Assembly (NCBI GenBank): GCA_946183415.1
Contig: CAMHAM010000006.1
Span: 1 to 64,000, forward strand
DNA length: 64,000 nucleotides
Direction of reading: 5' to 3'
DNA from: an uncultured Prevotella sp.
GTDB taxonomy: Bacteria > Bacteroidota > Bacteroidia > Bacteroidales > Bacteroidaceae
Shown here: one piece after another, positions 1-7,857 of the stretch
How positions within the stretch are numbered: the first letter of the stretch is position 1
How the letters are laid out: the number at the start of each line of letters is the position of its first letter
Notes under the pieces: generated by a model
Told to the model about the DNA's origin: nothing
Databases searched by the model: none
The model's input: only the letters and a program-made list of their open reading frames with translations
Program-made: the position numbers and the translations under genes

Positions 1-277
1 CGTCAAAGTACGCAGGGTTATCGTGGTTTCCACGAATGAACACTATCCAGTTGTTGGCCTTTGCCAGACGCTTGCTGCACTTCTGATAGATGTTATCATA
101 ATAACCTGGGAGGTTGAAGCCAAAGCCACAGTCACCGGCGACTACTATCAAGGTGTCGGTCATCTGGTACTGGACGCAGCACTTATATACAAGAGCCTCG
201 TAGTCACCGTGTATGTCACCGCTGACCACTATCCCCTTGGCATCGGGAAACTCGTATGTGTTTGTACTGTTGATCAT
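1..277 (-). CDS. calcineurin-like metallophosphoesterase, 3' end outside window
   Basis: Reading the minus strand from the ATG at 277 gives a 92-codon N-terminal fragment that runs off the window. It carries the classic calcineurin-like phosphoesterase blocks in order: GDIHGD near residue 19, GDCGFG near residue 48 and RGNHDN near residue 80, whose Asp, His and Asn residues bind the dinuclear metal centre. Such enzymes hydrolyse phosphomono- or diesters; the substrate cannot be told from the fragment. It has its own promoter upstream and is probably cargo of the mobile element. The family is clear; the length and the role are not. Confidence 0.85.
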   Translation of the reverse strand, partial: MINSTNTYEFPDAKGIVVSGDIHGDYEALVYKCCVQYQMTDTLIVVAGDCGFGFNLPGYYDNIYQKCSKRLAKANNWIVFIRGNHDNPAYFD

Positions 278-345
278 ATCAATACCAACTGTCCGTCTTT
301 TCAGACAACTTCAATCTTCTACGTGTCATACTTCCAAATATTTTG

Positions 346-377
346 CAAAGTTACTACTTTATTCTGTTACTACCAAA
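346..377 (-). promoter_or_regulatory. Bacteroidetes-type promoter for the metallophosphoesterase
   Basis: On the minus strand TTTG (374-377), 20 bp, then TAACTTTG (346-353) matches the primary-sigma consensus of Bacteroidetes (TTG, 19-20 bp, TAnnTTTG). It lies about 70 bp upstream of the ATG at 277. I see no gene in the rest of the 278-538 gap. Confidence 0.6.
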
Positions 378-538
378 TGTCCCATCGAGGGCGAAAAGTA
401 AATGTTTCCGACATGCGGAAAAACACTCTAATATGACGCGCGCGAGGATGTTTCCCGACAAAACGCGAAATTACTTTTAAGAACTCTTAACTATTCTGAG
501 CCGATTTGCGAATCTGGCTGCGAAGTCTTAAAAAGTCT

Positions 539-769
539 TTAACGCCCCGTGCCCATACTGACAACTTTACAGGATCCTCTGCTTTCCTCGCCGGAACCTT
601 TGCAGATTTCTTTCGAATCAAAGCCCAGACGGCGAAGAAACTCACGCATCTGACTATTCTCCCGCTCGGCATTCAACCATCGGTCAGTCATTTCTGCCAA
701 TGAAGCAGACATTGTAGTCTGCGTTTCCAACAGGGCATTCATTGTTTCTGAGTCAATAACCGTCTTCAT
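539..769 (-). CDS. small coiled-coil hypothetical protein
   Basis: A 76-aa protein with an acidic, heptad-like helix in its first half (TMSASLAEMTDRWLNAEREN) followed by REFLRRLGFD. The latter resembles RRFLLLHGYNPDD in the gene just upstream (773-961), so the two look like diverged paralogues. It is the last gene of a run of small minus-strand genes with 3-7 bp spacing. I do not recognise a family. Confidence 0.5.
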   Translation of the reverse strand: MKTVIDSETMNALLETQTTMSASLAEMTDRWLNAERENSQMREFLRRLGFDSKEICKGSGEESRGSCKVVSMGTGR

Positions 770-772
770 GAT

Positions 773-961
773 TTACTTAGCGTTTGCCGTTGGACGGAGT
801 TCAATCACCTTGCATTTACCGATGATGTCATCGGGGTTGTAGCCATGCAGCAGCAGGAATCTGCGCATTTCAACGTTCTCCCGCCACAGCTCACTTGCCT
901 CCTGATCTTTCTCTGCCAGTTGTCTTGCAAGCACCAGGTTCAGTTCATCCACCGCTGCCAT
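773..961 (-). CDS. small coiled-coil hypothetical protein, paralogue of its neighbour
   Basis: A 62-aa protein starting at the ATG at 961 (MAAVDELN). That start puts the gene 7 bp after the preceding stop, whereas a longer reading to 1060 would overlap that gene deeply. A helix rich in Glu and Lys (LARQLAEKDQEASELWRENV) is followed by RRFLLLHGYN, shared in pattern with the 539-769 product. Function unknown; probably co-transcribed with both neighbours. Confidence 0.5.
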   Translation of the reverse strand: MAAVDELNLVLARQLAEKDQEASELWRENVEMRRFLLLHGYNPDDIIGKCKVIELRPTANAK

Positions 962-968
962 TCTGTTC

Positions 969-1271
969 TCAGTTAAGCATGATCTCGTTACAACTACCTC
1001 CCACCGGCACGCGGTACACCTCGAAGTCGCAGTGAGCGTCGTAACCCTCCAGTTGCTCACGGTCGAAGTTGTCTGCCCGTGTGACTGTCTCTGATAACTT
1101 GGTGTTGAACGACACCACCACGATCATGGGATGCCGCCCTGGGCTCGGATTCACTTCATCCTCTCTGTAGTCCCACAGCGTCTCGATGATCCTGCCATCG
1201 GTCCACTCACCATTTCTTACGGCTGATACTGGGGCCAGCCATCCATTTTCCTTGAACTCTTCGTATCTCAT
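969..1271 (-). CDS. hypothetical protein, 100 aa
   Basis: A soluble protein with no signal peptide or membrane segment. It is preceded by an 86-bp gap holding a strong hairpin and followed at 7 bp by the 62-aa gene. The sequence mixes acidic and aromatic residues (WDYREDEVNPSPGRHPMIVV) and is not a family I recognise. It is the first gene after the hairpin, so its expression may be attenuated relative to upstream genes. Confidence 0.5.
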   Translation of the reverse strand: MRYEEFKENGWLAPVSAVRNGEWTDGRIIETLWDYREDEVNPSPGRHPMIVVVSFNTKLSETVTRADNFDREQLEGYDAHCDFEVYRVPVGGSCNEIMLN

Positions 1272-1307
1272 AACTGCTTGTATTAGTATTTTCTTCTGTC
1301 TTTAGAG

Positions 1308-1338
1308 CCGGAGGGCATATCACCCTCCGGTCTTTTTT
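1308..1338 (+). terminator. strong hairpin with T-run on the + strand
   Basis: CCGGAGGG (1308-1315) pairs perfectly with CCCTCCGG (1323-1330), followed on the + strand by TCTTTTTT. Polarity favours termination of + strand transcripts, although the flanking genes are on the minus strand, where the stem is preceded by A residues and not followed by U residues. It may act as an intra-operon processing or insulating hairpin on the minus-strand mRNA. Confidence 0.55.
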
Positions 1339-1357
1339 CGTCCTGTCTTCGGGACTG

Positions 1358-1783
1358 TTATTTGAGGTTTTCGATGACGCTGCTGATGAGTTGTCTGCTC
1401 TCGGCCAAATAGTGAAGTTCCCAAGGCATATCATCCATCTTTTCATGGGTCTGTAACGCCATTTCGTCCATCACCCTGCCAGTCTTATAGAGGGCTTCGG
1501 TAAGCTCGTTGACATACTTGTCTGCATCCTCTTTGCTCACGAGAATCTTATCCTTCCCGTCTGGTACGGCTGCTGACAGTTCCTGCAGGTCATTTGCCAC
1601 CTCTTCCATTGTGAGTACGGCAAGTCCTGTGCTTTCCACGGAAGACAGCTTGTTCGGGAAGAGGATGTTGCCTTCATCGTCCTTTTCCAAGGCTATCGTA
1701 ACGTTCACGAGTGCCATTTTAAGTGCTTCGGCCACATCCATAAGACGACCGGCACATGCCTTGATCTTGTCGTTTTGTTCCAT
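1358..1783 (-). CDS. hypothetical helical protein, 141 aa
   Basis: An acidic, predominantly helical soluble protein (for example LTEALYKTGRVMDEMALQTHEKMD in its C-terminal half, not quoted in full). No transmembrane segment, signal peptide or catalytic motif is visible. It sits 27 bp downstream of the DNA-binding-like 91-aa gene in a run of small genes typical of Bacteroidales mobile elements. Function unknown. Confidence 0.5.
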   Translation of the reverse strand: MEQNDKIKACAGRLMDVAEALKMALVNVTIALEKDDEGNILFPNKLSSVESTGLAVLTMEEVANDLQELSAAVPDGKDKILVSKEDADKYVNELTEALYKTGRVMDEMALQTHEKMDDMPWELHYLAESRQLISSVIENLK

Positions 1784-1810
1784 AATTGATAAGTATTTGT
1801 ATTTGTTCTT

Positions 1811-2086
1811 TTAAAAATAATCTTGCTGACGATGCTGGAGTCTATCCAGATCAGAAACCTTGTATTCTATCTTACCAGGACGCTTGCTCAACGGAACAAG
1901 CTGGCCTTTGCTGACCCATCTGCGGACATTACCCGCTCCATAAATCTTAAATGCCTGGTTCTGGGAAACTATGCCGCTGGGATTGCGCTGTGCCTCGTTC
2001 ATCTGCACGACGATCTCCCGTGCGAGATCCTTAACGAACACGTCATAAGGGACCATCTTGTCTGCAAACTGAATCATCATACGCAT
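1811..2086 (-). CDS. small DNA-binding-like protein (MerR/excisionase-type HTH)
   Basis: A 91-aa protein whose second half reads as a winged-helix of the excisionase/MerR sort. A helix (SQNQAFKIYG) is followed by AGNVRRWVSKGQLVPLSKRP, then a basic strand GKIEYKVSDLDRL, the usual xis-like ending where the last residues recognise the helix partner. This fits a small regulatory protein of the element. The assignment rests on pattern only. Confidence 0.5.
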   Translation of the reverse strand: MRMMIQFADKMVPYDVFVKDLAREIVVQMNEAQRNPSGIVSQNQAFKIYGAGNVRRWVSKGQLVPLSKRPGKIEYKVSDLDRLQHRQQDYF

Positions 2087-2112
2087 TCATATTTTGATTA
2101 TTGTAACACTAA

Positions 2113-2319
2113 TTAAAGTCCTTCCATGAGTACGGCTGTTGCCCGTTCCTCTGCCTGGTTGACCGTGAGGCCCTCCTTCAGGCGCGTCTCTTCCATCGTG
2201 GCGGCGGCCAGCTCTGCCCGTGCGTCGATGAAAGCGTCATCATCCTTGCGCGGATCATTCTCGTCCGTCAGATACTTCTTCAGGTAGAGAGCCCAGTATG
2301 ATATATCTTTCTTCGGCAT
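2113..2319 (-). CDS. DUF1896-like small protein
   Basis: A 68-aa protein with the layout of the DUF1896 family common on Bacteroidales conjugative elements: an aromatic N-terminus (SYWALYLKKYL), an Asp-rich middle, a helix RAELAAATMEETR and a C-terminal ERATAVLMEGL block. Family function is unknown. It starts 3 bp after the lipoprotein gene upstream, so translation is likely coupled. The family call is from remembered pattern, not a search. Confidence 0.45.
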   Translation of the reverse strand: MPKKDISYWALYLKKYLTDENDPRKDDDAFIDARAELAAATMEETRLKEGLTVNQAEERATAVLMEGL

Positions 2320-2322
2320 AGT

Positions 2323-2829
2323 TCACCTGATATAGTCTGCCCCGTAGTCCTCAGCATAGAACACGGCATTCCTGTAGCCATCCTTCTCAAAGGTATAGAC
2401 CTTCATGTTGGTCTGCTTGCCGTCAACATATCCTTTGAGTGTCACTTCCATCTCGCCCGGATCATCAACGACCAGCGGGTTCAGGGAAATGGCAAGAGAC
2501 ATATCATCACACCTGGCATCAGACTCGATGACATAGTCACGGATGCCTCCGTCGCTATACAGACCTGATGTAATACCTACCTTCTTGCCGTTCTCGTAGA
2601 GCTGAGAGCTTTCATCATGGTAAGTTGCCACGAACATCACCGATGCCCGCCAGTCAGCAGAACCCTTGAAGGAAACCTCGATACGGTGTACTCCCTCCTT
2701 CAGTTTCACGTTGGTACCACCACCAGGGATGTCATCGTCATCACTACCGCTACCACAGGAAGCGAAGGTCATACACACTACAGCCATCATGGCCATCATC
2801 AAATACTTGAATGTCTTAATCTGTTTCAT
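2323..2829 (-). CDS. putative lipoprotein, 168 aa
   Basis: The N-terminus MKQIKTFKYLMMAMMAVVC is a signal peptide followed by a lipobox ending in FASCG, so Cys26 would be lipidated. The acidic GSGSDDDD stretch right after the Cys resembles the lipoprotein export signal of Bacteroidetes that directs proteins to the cell surface. The rest is beta-rich with no recognised domain. It is first in the operon read from the promoter at 2969-2999. Confidence 0.7.
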   Translation of the reverse strand: MKQIKTFKYLMMAMMAVVCMTFASCGSGSDDDDIPGGGTNVKLKEGVHRIEVSFKGSADWRASVMFVATYHDESSQLYENGKKVGITSGLYSDGGIRDYVIESDARCDDMSLAISLNPLVVDDPGEMEVTLKGYVDGKQTNMKVYTFEKDGYRNAVFYAEDYGADYIR

Positions 2830-2968
2830 ACTTGCTATGTTTTAATATCAGTTACTTTTCTCTTGTAAAATAGTCTATGATCATGCGGTCGATGTCCCAC
2901 CAGCCCCTTCTGACAAGGGAGATGAATAATAGTAGATTGACTGTCAGCATATATCCTTTTTTTTGTTA

Positions 2969-2999
2969 CAAAGATACACAAAAATCCGCTGATTTTCAA
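2969..2999 (-). promoter_or_regulatory. promoter of the 2829-539 small-gene operon
   Basis: Minus strand TTG (2997-2999), exactly 20 bp, TATCTTTG (2969-2976): a near-perfect Bacteroidetes promoter. The leader to the lipoprotein ATG is about 135 nt. Confidence 0.7.
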
Positions 3000-3034
3000 G
3001 GGATTATCCCTACTTAAAGAGGGGAAATTCCCTA

Positions 3035-3562
3035 TTATTCAAACTTGCATATTTGGTCTGCCTTGGTTCTCCACCTCTCGATGGCACAGGCATCCCCTAC
3101 AGCCTTGAAAACGTCGGCCATTTCCTTCTCGTGATTCCCCCTGAGCTGCTTGCCGATAGCCCTGGTAAAGAAATACAGGAAGACACTGGCACCCAGAACT
3201 ACGATACAGTGTATTGGCCCCCATGGGATGACACCATGTGTCACGTCCATGATGTCAAACAGCAACTCTGCGGCAGCGACTGCAATAATCATATAGAAGA
3301 TGGGAAAAGTGAACTGCTTGTTTTCCTTTTTAATCTGGTTAAACAGGAAAGGATCACCATTGCCGCATTTCAGACACTGTGAAGCATCTATGCTAAGTAA
3401 GGTTTTACACTGGCGACAATACAGCATTTTATCATCTGTCTTTTTCGTGGGTGCTGTTTGCTCGACAGACTTTTCTCCCAACCATTCCCCACAATGCTTA
3501 CACTTTTTGGCTACGGCCAGAATCTCTTCGCCACAATACGGGCATTTCTTTGTTTGTTCCAT
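3035..3562 (-). CDS. zinc-ribbon membrane protein, 175 aa
   Basis: Two Cys4 ribbons are visible: CPYCGEEI with CKHCGEW in residues 8-27, and CRQCKTL with CLKCGNG around residues 49-68. Two hydrophobic segments follow (about residues 85-105 and 117-133) and then a charged helical tail. Proteins of this layout are common in bacteria as membrane-anchored zinc-ribbon proteins with no defined role. It forms its own transcription unit. Confidence 0.6.
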   Translation of the reverse strand: MEQTKKCPYCGEEILAVAKKCKHCGEWLGEKSVEQTAPTKKTDDKMLYCRQCKTLLSIDASQCLKCGNGDPFLFNQIKKENKQFTFPIFYMIIAVAAAELLFDIMDVTHGVIPWGPIHCIVVLGASVFLYFFTRAIGKQLRGNHEKEMADVFKAVGDACAIERWRTKADQICKFE

Positions 3563-3717
3563 AATCTATGTTCATTTTATACGTATTCCTTAAAAGGGTG
3601 GTAGGACATCCATAGATTTTTTGGCATTTAATCTTTGGATAGGACACCCCAACCACCATAATGCAATATGTCTTGTCGTTTCAACTCTCATGTTTCTATT
3701 TCGATTAAATGCCATTG

Positions 3718-3764
3718 CGAAGATAGCAAAAATAAGGGTGCTAACCAAATCTTAATTAACACCC
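3718..3764 (-). promoter_or_regulatory. promoter with overlapping inverted repeat
   Basis: Minus strand TTTG (3746-3749), 20 bp, TATCTTCG (3718-3725), a one-base departure from the Bacteroidetes -7 consensus. An inverted repeat GGGTGCTAA (3736-3744) / TTAACACCC (3756-3764), one mismatch, straddles the -33 element and could be an operator. The leader is about 150 nt and contains further inverted segments near 3598-3655. Confidence 0.55.
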
Positions 3765-3780
3765 ATTTACTTTTTTTATA

Positions 3781-3816
3781 ACCCTTTCTTTTATATATAG
3801 AAAATATATTTTCTTT
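3781..3816. repeat. 36-bp AT-rich repeat, copy 1
   Basis: Identical over 36 bp to 19005-19040 in the same orientation. It contains the perfect palindrome AGAAAATATATTTTCT (3799-3814). Weaker similarity continues to the right for about 30 bp (a CG.AGTACAC motif). It lies between the terminator at 3871-3899 and the promoter at 3718-3749, i.e. at a module boundary. The rest of the 3563-3956 gap is promoter, leader and terminator. Confidence 0.85.
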
Positions 3817-3870
3817 AGGATAATACGAAGTACACGAAGGCCGTTAAGGTTTTCAAGGCTTATTTAACAG

Positions 3871-3899
3871 AAAATCCCCTCCGAACCCGTCGGAAGGGA
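3871..3899 (-). terminator. rho-independent terminator after the 787-aa gene
   Basis: On the minus strand TCCCTTCCGA, loop CGGGT, TCGGAGGGGA is followed by TTTT. It lies about 60 bp beyond the stop codon at 3957 and would end the operon 8769-3957. Confidence 0.75.
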
Positions 3900-3956
3900 C
3901 TCCAAAATGGATAATCAAAGTTCCTAAGTTACAGAATATCTAATAAATTCATTCTG

Positions 3957-6320
3957 TCATCGTAATTTAACCTGCTGTTGCTGATTCTCCTGGTTCTGGG
4001 CTGCAACTTGCTCATAGTTCTGTACGGTCTTGACCTCCATGTCGTCAAACTTTCTCAGGACAGCGTTACACAGTGTATTCAAGGGTATGGCTCCCTTGTT
4101 ATAGGCATCCAGCACACGATCACTCTTAATAGTTAGCACCGTCGGCACACCGTCAATATCCGCGAGGATGGTGTTTCCTTTCATTTCTACATTACTTAAA
4201 CGAGGACTAAGAGGTTCATCCTCATAGCGCTTATAAAACTTCTGAGAACGATCATAACCTACCGTCTCACCCCTAACAACCTTACTTGCATTATTTAGAA
4301 GCATAGCGCCACCAAGACCGAGCATCATAAATTTCAGCAACGGATTCATACGCTTGCCGAATAAAAGACTCATCATCAGCAAAGCAAGAGGAATAGTATT
4401 GTCTTTCAGGGAAAATCCAGGTATCTTGCCTGTGAACATTCCCACCATCAACTCCGGCAACATAGCAATTGTACTGCCCAGGTTACTACCAAGACTGCTG
4501 ATTCCTGTCAACCCGGATTTTTCCAAGAGACTACCCCAACAGTCAATATCCTTTTGGGTAGTCTGGTAAGGCTGCTCCATAGGCATGCCACCATAGCGTT
4601 CGTGAAACTGTCTCATGAACTGTGCCTGTTGATTTTCAGGAGTGAGAACATCAACGGCCTTGTGGATGTAAAAGTCCTGGGATGTCCGTTGATCTTGTGG
4701 TATCTCATTGACTGCATTGACGGCTGCCATATTCCGATCCCATTCTTCAAACATCTGTTGGGTACGAAGTTTTTCTTCTCTAACCGCCTTGAACTGTGCA
4801 TCAGCAGCACGGGCATAGTCATACGCCCTTTGTGCAACATCCTGCAGGGTCATATTACCGATACCTTTGAAGACCTGTTCATTTTTTTTCTGGTTCTGCA
4901 TTTGAACGGCGAGGTTTCGCCATCGCTTCGCCTCGTACTCCAACTTGTCTTGGGACATCGAATCCATCCATTTCGGCCACGGTTTGTCTGGAACATAAGC
5001 CAGTCCGTTCTTATGAAGTGCAGAACGTATCTGCTTGAGTATAAGCGAATCTTCTATGTCTGGCTGGAGCCTATTATCCGGATGATGCTTCAGGTCAGCA
5101 GCTCTCGAATAGTCATACGCCTGTTGAACAATCTGTTTCAAGGTCATATCTTTGGATCCAACCTTGATATGTGTCAGACCCTTTTTGTTCATCTCATCCG
5201 CGATGGAGAGGTAATAGCCAGCGTTCTTGATACATACATCCTCGGAGCATTTTTTCATCATCCAGTCAGGCACTTTCTTCTGGGGAAGGTAGGCAAGTCC
5301 TTTCTCTGAGAGAAATGCCGTCACTAGTTCCTTGGAATAGGAGCCATTTCCGTCGCACAAGGAGATGAACTGACCGATATTGGATTTTGTATTCTGATAG
5401 TTGAACGGCAGGCGCAACTTGTTATTCAGCTTGGAATTGATTACACTCACGGTGTCCGAATCATCACCTTTGACTTTAAGGCTCTCCGATGTCACATTGG
5501 ACATGCCGTTCTCATCTCCGAAGAATATCTTGGAGAACTCCTTCTGAGTCCCCTCCTTTGACTTCTGCCACTCACTAAAACTCTCATAGGTCTTTACTGC
5601 TGCATCGGCACCGGCAAGCAGCGTCAACGACCTGGCACTTCCACCGCCGATGAAATAAGTCGGAGCGTCAATGACAAAAGACAATGCTTTTCCGGCAAAG
5701 ATAGTAGCTGCTGAAGGACCGTACATCTTTTCTACCATATCCTTGACCTGTGAGTCGGACATTGAAAGATTCTGTGTTACCCTACTGGCCATGCCAAGCA
5801 AGGAATCATCAAACCCTTTCTTGGCTATATAGTCCAATGTTCCTGAAGGAAGATCACTCCTGGCCATCTGATTAATCATCTGATCGTTCAGTCGTGACAG
5901 GACGATATCCATAGCCAGGTCACCCGTAGCCGTACCAGAAGACAATTCCTGATACTTTTCTACTCCAAGTCTCTCAATGGCCCGTAACCTCCAAACTCCT
6001 GCCATAATTCCAAGGTCATGGACCGTTTTGGAATCCTTGAAAATTTCCCTGACGGTCATCTGTATCATGTCATCAGTTGTCTTGCTACCCCAAGGCATTC
6101 TATGGACCTCATTGTGAAGATTAAGAGACTGTGCAGAGGCAGGGATAAAGGCATTGGCAGCATTCTCCCTGCCGGAAAGCTCCAACATTTCTTTCTGCTG
6201 CTTACCCTTGACTTCCTTCACAACACTGCTCAGAATCCTAGAAAGATTATCCTGATAATACTTGCGTAGGCAATACTCTACCTCGGCCAGCTGCTTGATG
6301 TCCTTATCTGCTCCAGCCAT
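3957..6320 (-). CDS. large hypothetical protein of the transfer-like operon, with internal duplication
   Basis: A 787-aa protein of unknown family. An internal duplication is plain: GLAYLPQKKVPDWM...MTLKQIVQQAYDYSRAADL around residues 345-410 recurs as GLAYVPDKPWPKWM...MTLQDVAQRAYDYARAAD around residues 440-515. Hydrophobic segments lie near residues 215-235 and 630-690 (IPLALLMMSLLFG, FMMLGLGGAMLL), and the tail is Gln-rich. It is last in an operon with a TraJ-like protein, so an envelope or mating-channel role is plausible but not shown. Confidence 0.6.
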   Translation of the reverse strand: MAGADKDIKQLAEVEYCLRKYYQDNLSRILSSVVKEVKGKQQKEMLELSGRENAANAFIPASAQSLNLHNEVHRMPWGSKTTDDMIQMTVREIFKDSKTVHDLGIMAGVWRLRAIERLGVEKYQELSSGTATGDLAMDIVLSRLNDQMINQMARSDLPSGTLDYIAKKGFDDSLLGMASRVTQNLSMSDSQVKDMVEKMYGPSAATIFAGKALSFVIDAPTYFIGGGSARSLTLLAGADAAVKTYESFSEWQKSKEGTQKEFSKIFFGDENGMSNVTSESLKVKGDDSDTVSVINSKLNNKLRLPFNYQNTKSNIGQFISLCDGNGSYSKELVTAFLSEKGLAYLPQKKVPDWMMKKCSEDVCIKNAGYYLSIADEMNKKGLTHIKVGSKDMTLKQIVQQAYDYSRAADLKHHPDNRLQPDIEDSLILKQIRSALHKNGLAYVPDKPWPKWMDSMSQDKLEYEAKRWRNLAVQMQNQKKNEQVFKGIGNMTLQDVAQRAYDYARAADAQFKAVREEKLRTQQMFEEWDRNMAAVNAVNEIPQDQRTSQDFYIHKAVDVLTPENQQAQFMRQFHERYGGMPMEQPYQTTQKDIDCWGSLLEKSGLTGISSLGSNLGSTIAMLPELMVGMFTGKIPGFSLKDNTIPLALLMMSLLFGKRMNPLLKFMMLGLGGAMLLNNASKVVRGETVGYDRSQKFYKRYEDEPLSPRLSNVEMKGNTILADIDGVPTVLTIKSDRVLDAYNKGAIPLNTLCNAVLRKFDDMEVKTVQNYEQVAAQNQENQQQQVKLR

Positions 6321-6349
6321 AACTACTTGTTTTTATTGTTCATGTCCAA

Positions 6350-6667
6350 TCATTTCGTCTTATCTGCCTGAATGTCATTCAAGGCATGTCTCTGTATATC
6401 AACAGCATTGCCGTTGATATGCACAGCAAAACGGTACAGGTTGCCGATGACGAAAAATGTCATTATGCTCAGCACGATGATGAAGAACAGTTTCTTGTTC
6501 TTTTCTGCCCAGGCTACATAGTGCCTGCCAAGCCAGGCAAGGCCCGTCGCCTCGGCGAACTTGGCACCTGCGGCCACGTCGCGCTCATAGCGCTCCTTGT
6601 ACTTCGGATCATTCTTGTCCGGCATCGGCTCGCCGACCAACATCCTTCTGAATCCTTGTATATTCAT
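6350..6667 (-). CDS. small single-pass membrane protein of the transfer-like operon
   Basis: A 105-aa protein with a charged N-terminal half and one clear membrane helix (KLFFIIVLSIMTFFVIGNLY, about residues 59-78), then a short polar tail. It lies between the TraJ-like and 787-aa genes with 29-32 bp gaps. Small membrane proteins in this position are usual in conjugation operons. No specific family recognised. Confidence 0.55.
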   Translation of the reverse strand: MNIQGFRRMLVGEPMPDKNDPKYKERYERDVAAGAKFAEATGLAWLGRHYVAWAEKNKKLFFIIVLSIMTFFVIGNLYRFAVHINGNAVDIQRHALNDIQADKTK

Positions 6668-6699
6668 ACTGTTATATATTATGTTACTACTATGTCATT

Positions 6700-7839
6700 T
6701 TACAAGCCTCTCATCACATTACCCATCGCAGAGGATGCGGACTGCTTGACAGAGCTGGCGACACCCTCGCCGAAGTTTCGGGTAGAGAAGGCTGTATCGC
6801 CCTCGGGGATCATCCAGGCCGCAAGGTCCGGCACGAGATTTAGGCACTTCATGCTGACCATGCTGGCGACAAGCAGGTAGCCGGAGGTCAGGATGGCATT
6901 GAAGAGGTAGGCCTTCTCAGACATCTCATCAGAAACAACGGTGGACAACATCTCCAGCTGTATGCTGAATACGATATCATAGAGCAGAAGCACGTAAAAA
7001 CCCACGAAGTAGAGCATTGCACCGTAAAAGTGGACGGTGAGGTAGCGGATCAGCCACTTCGCCCAGGCACCCTCCCACTTGGGAAGTATGGAGAATGCCC
7101 ACTGTATGGGTCCGAAGATCGTCAGCATGCCCAGAAGGATCTGCTGACAGTATATCGTGCCCCACCAGCCGACCTTGAAAATGATGATACTGATCCACAT
7201 CACGATCTTATCCAAGAATACAATGGCTCCACCGACGGCACCGGTGATTGTCAGTTTGTGGACATCCTTGGCCACCTCATGCTCCTTCTCAGGATTGACG
7301 TTCTGCCCGGCCTCCTGTCCGAGCTGCTTGTTGTCGATGGCCGCCTTAGAGGCCTCATATTCGGAAAGGATCCTATTCTTTGCCGCTTCCATTTTATCCA
7401 ACGGCTCCTTGAGGTCTTTCAGGGTGTTGGATACCTGGTTAGCCTCCAGAATATACATGTCATGGGTCCACGAGCCGATGGCATTGGGAATGATGGCCAG
7501 ACAGTCAAGGACACCGCCTGCTGGGTACCAAAGGTACATGACACAGGCGATACCGAAGACACGAAGGATCTTCATCGGGTCGAAAGGCTCGCCCTTCACC
7601 ATCATCTTGTAGGCCATGCCTGCCGCCATGATGACGGCGAAGACGGCACCAAGACACATACACATCTGCATGATATACCAGAACGGGCCTCCCTGACTGG
7701 CACCGCCGCTTGTCAGGAACTCATTTGTCCTGAAGATTACCTGATCGATTTCCTCATCGACCAGGCTCACACCGACAGACTGCATCAGGGAGTCGGTAGC
7801 CTCCGATATGGAGCTCAACATTAAATTTTGAAAAGCCAT
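6700..7839 (-). CDS. TraJ-like conjugative membrane protein
   Basis: A 379-aa polytopic membrane protein. Hydrophobic helices surround residues 55-75, 92-110, 195-245, 255-285 and 318-335, with a charged coiled-coil-like loop around residues 135-185. The motif GMLTIFGPIQWAFSILPKWE and the tryptophan-rich WLIRYLTVHFYGAMLYFVGF resemble TraJ of Bacteroides conjugative transposons, a VirB6-like component of the mating channel in the inner membrane. Other Tra proteins would have to lie left of the window. Family call is moderate. Confidence 0.65.
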   Translation of the reverse strand: MAFQNLMLSSISEATDSLMQSVGVSLVDEEIDQVIFRTNEFLTSGGASQGGPFWYIMQMCMCLGAVFAVIMAAGMAYKMMVKGEPFDPMKILRVFGIACVMYLWYPAGGVLDCLAIIPNAIGSWTHDMYILEANQVSNTLKDLKEPLDKMEAAKNRILSEYEASKAAIDNKQLGQEAGQNVNPEKEHEVAKDVHKLTITGAVGGAIVFLDKIVMWISIIIFKVGWWGTIYCQQILLGMLTIFGPIQWAFSILPKWEGAWAKWLIRYLTVHFYGAMLYFVGFYVLLLYDIVFSIQLEMLSTVVSDEMSEKAYLFNAILTSGYLLVASMVSMKCLNLVPDLAAWMIPEGDTAFSTRNFGEGVASSVKQSASSAMGNVMRGL

Positions 7840-7857
7840 ATTCTTGATTTTTAAATG

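Noticed and set aside
7030..7824. 264-codon + strand frame opposite the TraJ-like gene
   Set aside because: It is antisense to a membrane protein with recognisable TraJ-like blocks, and its Asp/His-rich peptide is typical of a shadow frame.
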